Shown piece by piece: positions 61,206 through 64,000 of a stretch of 64,000 bases of DNA (position 1 is the stretch's first letter; each line of letters begins with the position of its first letter). The stretch spans positions 1,221,506 to 1,285,505 of the forward strand of contig NZ_BFCB01000002.1 of assembly GCF_003569045.1 (NCBI RefSeq), given 5' to 3'. The position numbers and the translations under genes were made by a program. This DNA comes from Aggregatilinea lenta (GTDB lineage Bacteria; Chloroflexota; Anaerolineae; Aggregatilineales; Aggregatilineaceae). The notes under the pieces are model-generated. The model made no database searches and was not told the origin of the DNA. It was given only the letters and a program-made list of their open reading frames with translations.

Positions 61206-63467
61206 TTACCTCGCCTGGTACAGCAGCAGCGTGCTGATCACGAGCAGCGCGATCACGACGTACAGCAGGTACTGTTGGATGCGCCCGGATTGGATCTCGC
61301 GGAATTCCCGCGCGCCGCGCGCAATCGCACGCGGGATACCGTCGCCCACGCCGTCGATGACCACCGAGTTGAAACGCTTGAAGAACTCGCCCGTCACGGT
61401 CGCAATCTCGGCGAAAATATCCAGAATGCCGTCGATCGTTTCCTTATCGACCGCCTGCACCATCACCACTGCGAAGCGTTCGACCGGCTGGACCATGTAG
61501 CGGCGGTAAAACGCGTCGAAGTAGAAGCGATTTTGCAGCGCGGTCCACAGGCCCGGCCCCAACGCCTGTTCGGTCGGGTCGTCGTCTTCGGCGGCCAGCG
61601 CGCGCTGGCCGTAGAGCCACCAGCCGAGCGTCAGCCCACCGAGCGCAATCAGGATGCTGACCAGCACCGGCAGCCCATCCAGCGCCAGCGTGCGCGGCTC
61701 TTCCAGCAGCGTCGGCGCGATAAAGTGATGCAGCGGGTTATTCAGCAGGCCGAACAGCGGGAAGTCCTCGTGCACGCCGATGAAACCCGCGAAGATGGCG
61801 AAGAACGCCAGCACGATCAGCGGCAGTTCCATCAGCCGGAACGAGGTACTGTCCTGTGGGCTGACCGCTTCGTCTTCCAGGCGACGGGCCGCTGCCCAGC
61901 GCGAATGCACCCAGCGGTTGCGGAACGAGCCGATCCCGGCATAGCGGGCGGACTCGGTGCGCGGCGCGCCCCAGAAGGCCAGGAACCACATGCGCGCGGT
62001 ATAGAACGCGGTCAGGAACGCCGCCAGCACCAGCATAACCAGCACGAACAGCGCCAGCGGGAAGCCCTCGGTCGTGCCGTGCCACGCGTCCGCGATGATC
62101 TCGTCCTTCGACCAGAACCCGGCGGTCAGGAGGGGGAACCCGGCCAGCGACAGGCCGCCAATCGCCATCGTGATGGCCGTGACGGGGATGCGGTCCAGCA
62201 GGCCGCCCATGCGCCGCACGTCGTTAGCGGGCGCGACGTAATCGGCCTGCAAGCCGTCGGGCGGATCGGGTAGGTGCTCGTGCGCGCCAAGCTCGTGCGC
62301 GTGATGCTCGCCATGTTCCATTGCATGAATAACCACGCCGGACGCCATGAACAGCAGCGCCTTGAAGAACGCGTGATTGATGAGGTGGAACGCCGCCGCC
62401 ACCCACGCGCCGATGCCCAGCGCCGCAACCATGAAGCCAAGCTGGCTGATGGTCGAGTAGGCCAGGATACGCTTGATGTCGTTCTGGCCGACCGCCAGAA
62501 TCGACGCGCCGAGCGCAGTCGTGCCGCCGACGAGCGCCATCAGCACCATCGGCGTGCTGAAATCGCCGTGGTGGAAGTCCGCGCCCGCCGAAAGCAGCGG
62601 GAACATGCGGATCACCATGTACACACCGGCGGAGACCATTGCCGCCGCGTGGATCATCGCGCTGACCGGCGTCGGGCCTTCCATCGCGTCGGGTAGCCAG
62701 ACGTGCAGCGGGAACTGCGCGCTCTTGCCGATCGTTCCAATGACCAGCAGCACGCCGATGAGCGCCGCCGCGCTGCCGCCAATGATCGGCGTGGAAACTT
62801 CGAGCAGGTGGTGCAGCGCTTCCTCGTTATAGAGGATCTCACGGAAGTTCAGCGTCCCGGCCACCGCGAACAGGTAGCCGATGCCGACCAGCATCAACAC
62901 GTCCGCGACGCGTGTCGTCATGAACGCCTTAACGCCCGCCTCGTACGCGCTCTTCTTCTGGAACCAGAAGCCGATCAGCGAGTACGAGCAGAAGCCCATC
63001 ACCTCCCAGCCGATGAACAGCAGCAGCAGGTTATCGGCCAGGACGAGCGTCAGCATCGCGCCCGCGAACAGCGACAGGTAGGCGAAGAAGCGCGAATAGT
63101 ACGGGTCGCCGCGCAGGTAACCCATCGAGTACACGAAGATGAGCACGCACGCCAGCGGAACCATCAATAACATATAAGCCGTGAGCGGATCGACCAGCAC
63201 GCCCATGCGCACCGTCGTCAGGCCCACGTCCAGCCACTTAAACGAGCTGCCGAACACCTCGTGTCCCAGCTCTGCGTCAGAGGCCCACACGACCTTGACG
63301 AACTCGATCATGCTCAAAACCCACGACAACCCGATCCCGCCCAGCGCCACCAGCCCGCTCAACGTCTTGTTGTGCGTGGTGAACAGCACGATGATCAGGA
63401 AGCTCAGCAGCGGGAAGAACAGGATCAGCCAGGGCAGGTAATCGGCGCTAAACCAGTTAATATCCAT
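61206..63467 (-). CDS. nuoL: NADH-quinone oxidoreductase subunit L
   Basis: Distal antiporter-like subunit of complex I, 753 residues. It has FIGWEVMGFCSYSLIGFWFQ, SAQFPLHVWLPDAMEGPTPV and NDIKRILAYSTISQLGFMVA. The C-terminal region holds the long lateral helix (YFDAFYRRYMVQPVERFAVV) and a last membrane anchor. A His-rich loop (about 378-413, HAMEHGEHHAHELGAHEHLP) interrupts the helix bundle. It could bind metal or simply be lineage-specific. ATG with weak ribosome site. Confidence 0.97.
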   Translation of the reverse strand: MDINWFSADYLPWLILFFPLLSFLIIVLFTTHNKTLSGLVALGGIGLSWVLSMIEFVKVVWASDAELGHEVFGSSFKWLDVGLTTVRMGVLVDPLTAYMLLMVPLACVLIFVYSMGYLRGDPYYSRFFAYLSLFAGAMLTLVLADNLLLLFIGWEVMGFCSYSLIGFWFQKKSAYEAGVKAFMTTRVADVLMLVGIGYLFAVAGTLNFREILYNEEALHHLLEVSTPIIGGSAAALIGVLLVIGTIGKSAQFPLHVWLPDAMEGPTPVSAMIHAAAMVSAGVYMVIRMFPLLSAGADFHHGDFSTPMVLMALVGGTTALGASILAVGQNDIKRILAYSTISQLGFMVAALGIGAWVAAAFHLINHAFFKALLFMASGVVIHAMEHGEHHAHELGAHEHLPDPPDGLQADYVAPANDVRRMGGLLDRIPVTAITMAIGGLSLAGFPLLTAGFWSKDEIIADAWHGTTEGFPLALFVLVMLVLAAFLTAFYTARMWFLAFWGAPRTESARYAGIGSFRNRWVHSRWAAARRLEDEAVSPQDSTSFRLMELPLIVLAFFAIFAGFIGVHEDFPLFGLLNNPLHHFIAPTLLEEPRTLALDGLPVLVSILIALGGLTLGWWLYGQRALAAEDDDPTEQALGPGLWTALQNRFYFDAFYRRYMVQPVERFAVVMVQAVDKETIDGILDIFAEIATVTGEFFKRFNSVVIDGVGDGIPRAIARGAREFREIQSGRIQQYLLYVVIALLVISTLLLYQAR

Positions 63468-63502
63468 GCGCGAAATCCCCTATTTCTGCCGCAGGTGGCC
63501 GC

Positions 63503-63811
63503 TCACCATTTGAGCACGTTGACGTCTTCCGCGATCACCGACTGGTGACGGCGGTAGATCAGGATGATGAGCGCCAGACCGACGGCGGTTTCCGCCGCCG
63601 CGACGACGAAGACGAACGCCGCGAACACCTGCCCGCCGACGTTCTCGGGCGCCTGGTAGCGCCAGAACGCGACGATGTTAATCAGCGCGGCATTGAGCAT
63701 CAGCTCGATGCTCATCAGGATTGCAATGGCGTTGCGGCGCGCCAGCACGCCGTACAGCCCGGTGCTAAACAGCGCCGCCGACACCACCAGGAACATCCAC
63801 AGTGGAACCAT
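63503..63811 (-). CDS. nuoK: NADH-quinone oxidoreductase subunit K
   Basis: 102 residues, three helices: LWMFLVVSAALFSTGLYGVL, AIAILMSIELMLNAALINIV (conserved Glu in SIELMLNA) and FAAFVFVVAAAETAVGLALI (second Glu). Part of the proton path of complex I. ATG at 63811 with GGAGG 6 nt upstream; its first base is shared with the nuoJ stop codon. Confidence 0.97.
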   Translation of the reverse strand: MVPLWMFLVVSAALFSTGLYGVLARRNAIAILMSIELMLNAALINIVAFWRYQAPENVGGQVFAAFVFVVAAAETAVGLALIILIYRRHQSVIAEDVNVLKW

Positions 63812-64000
63812 CAATCGCCTCCTGTCGTCGCTTGCTCAGCGCCCGGCTCGACCACCGGGGCAGGCTCCGACCGGCGCGGCTCCGGCTCTTCCGGGCGGAC
63901 CATCATCGCTGCGCCGACGAGCGCCGCCATCAGCAGCACCGACGCCACCTCGAACGGCAGCACGTACAGGTCGGGGTCTACCAGCGATTCGCCCAGCGTC
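63811..64000 (-). CDS. nuoJ: NADH-quinone oxidoreductase subunit J, C-terminal end only
   Basis: The last 63 codons of a gene that begins beyond the right edge. LYVLPFEVASVLLMAALVGA and AMMVRPEE match the last helix of NuoJ, followed by a Pro/Glu-rich tail ending ATTGGD. The TGA overlaps the nuoK ATG by one base. Confidence 0.9.
   Translation of the reverse strand, partial: TLGESLVDPDLYVLPFEVASVLLMAALVGAAMMVRPEEPEPRRSEPAPVVEPGAEQATTGGD

Overview
The window is a GC-rich bacterial chromosome segment carrying mostly core genes. It most resembles Chloroflexota, probably an Anaerolineae-like lineage. That assignment is an inference from gene content: an archaeal/eukaryotic-type prolyl-tRNA synthetase, two nuoM copies in a nuo operon, a split F-type ATP synthase locus, very large FtsX-type permeases, and Chloroflexi-style intergenic palindromes. 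No rRNA, tRNA, CRISPR array or complete insertion sequence was recognised.

Layout. 0-6.6 kb is a heat-shock and redox region: grpE-dnaK (minus), an MBL hydrolase, a secreted three-repeat protein, hrcA (minus, with a good promoter) and a thioredoxin. 6.8-17.5 kb is one minus-strand export locus: two giant FtsX-like permeases, two ABC ATPases (one with an AbrB-like tail) and a membrane-anchored beta-propeller protein. 18.3-22.9 kb is a translation/RNA block: two tandem four-S1-domain proteins separated by a promoter-to-terminator RNA candidate, then rpsU, infA and a DUF402 phosphatase. 22.9-29.2 kb holds metabolic and small unknown genes (phosphoribosyltransferase, THUMP-like methyltransferase, GNAT acetyltransferase, AI-2E-family transporter). 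29.5-35.4 kb is RNA metabolism: a two-NYN-domain protein with a long hairpin-rich leader, then rpsO and pnp. 35.5-40.1 kb holds an Imm-5-like protein, a methyltransferase, a GYD protein, a TPR protein and proS.

40.2-44.7 kb is the most unusual part. It holds a Fic/Doc toxin with a transposase-like HTH partner. On the other strand follow a MazG-like pyrophosphatase, a macro-like plus TIR/deoxyribosyltransferase-like fusion, a trypsin-like protease, a stand-alone copy of that protease's N-terminal domain, and a LOG-family protein. The domain mix is that of nucleotide-signal or anti-phage conflict systems, but function is inferred only. 44.7-51.0 kb holds envelope genes (sugar transferase, glycosyltransferase, lipoprotein, MurE) and an aldo/keto reductase.

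51.1-53.9 kb is the Fo half of an ATP synthase: a duplicated AtpZ/AtpI-like protein, subunit a with a large acidic insert, subunit c, and a b subunit fused to the C-terminal part of delta. It has its own promoter and terminator and no F1 genes beside it. 54.2-56.1 kb holds a two-domain thioredoxin, a 51-residue Cys-containing protein and a SnoaL/NTF2-like protein. From 56.3 kb to the right edge lies the distal half of the nuo (complex I) operon, nuoJKLMMN, ending in a clear terminator.

Two families of short intergenic repeats are scattered through the window: REP-like palindromes beginning GTAG, often in pairs, and a CTCACCCCCGGCCCC-type hairpin repeat.
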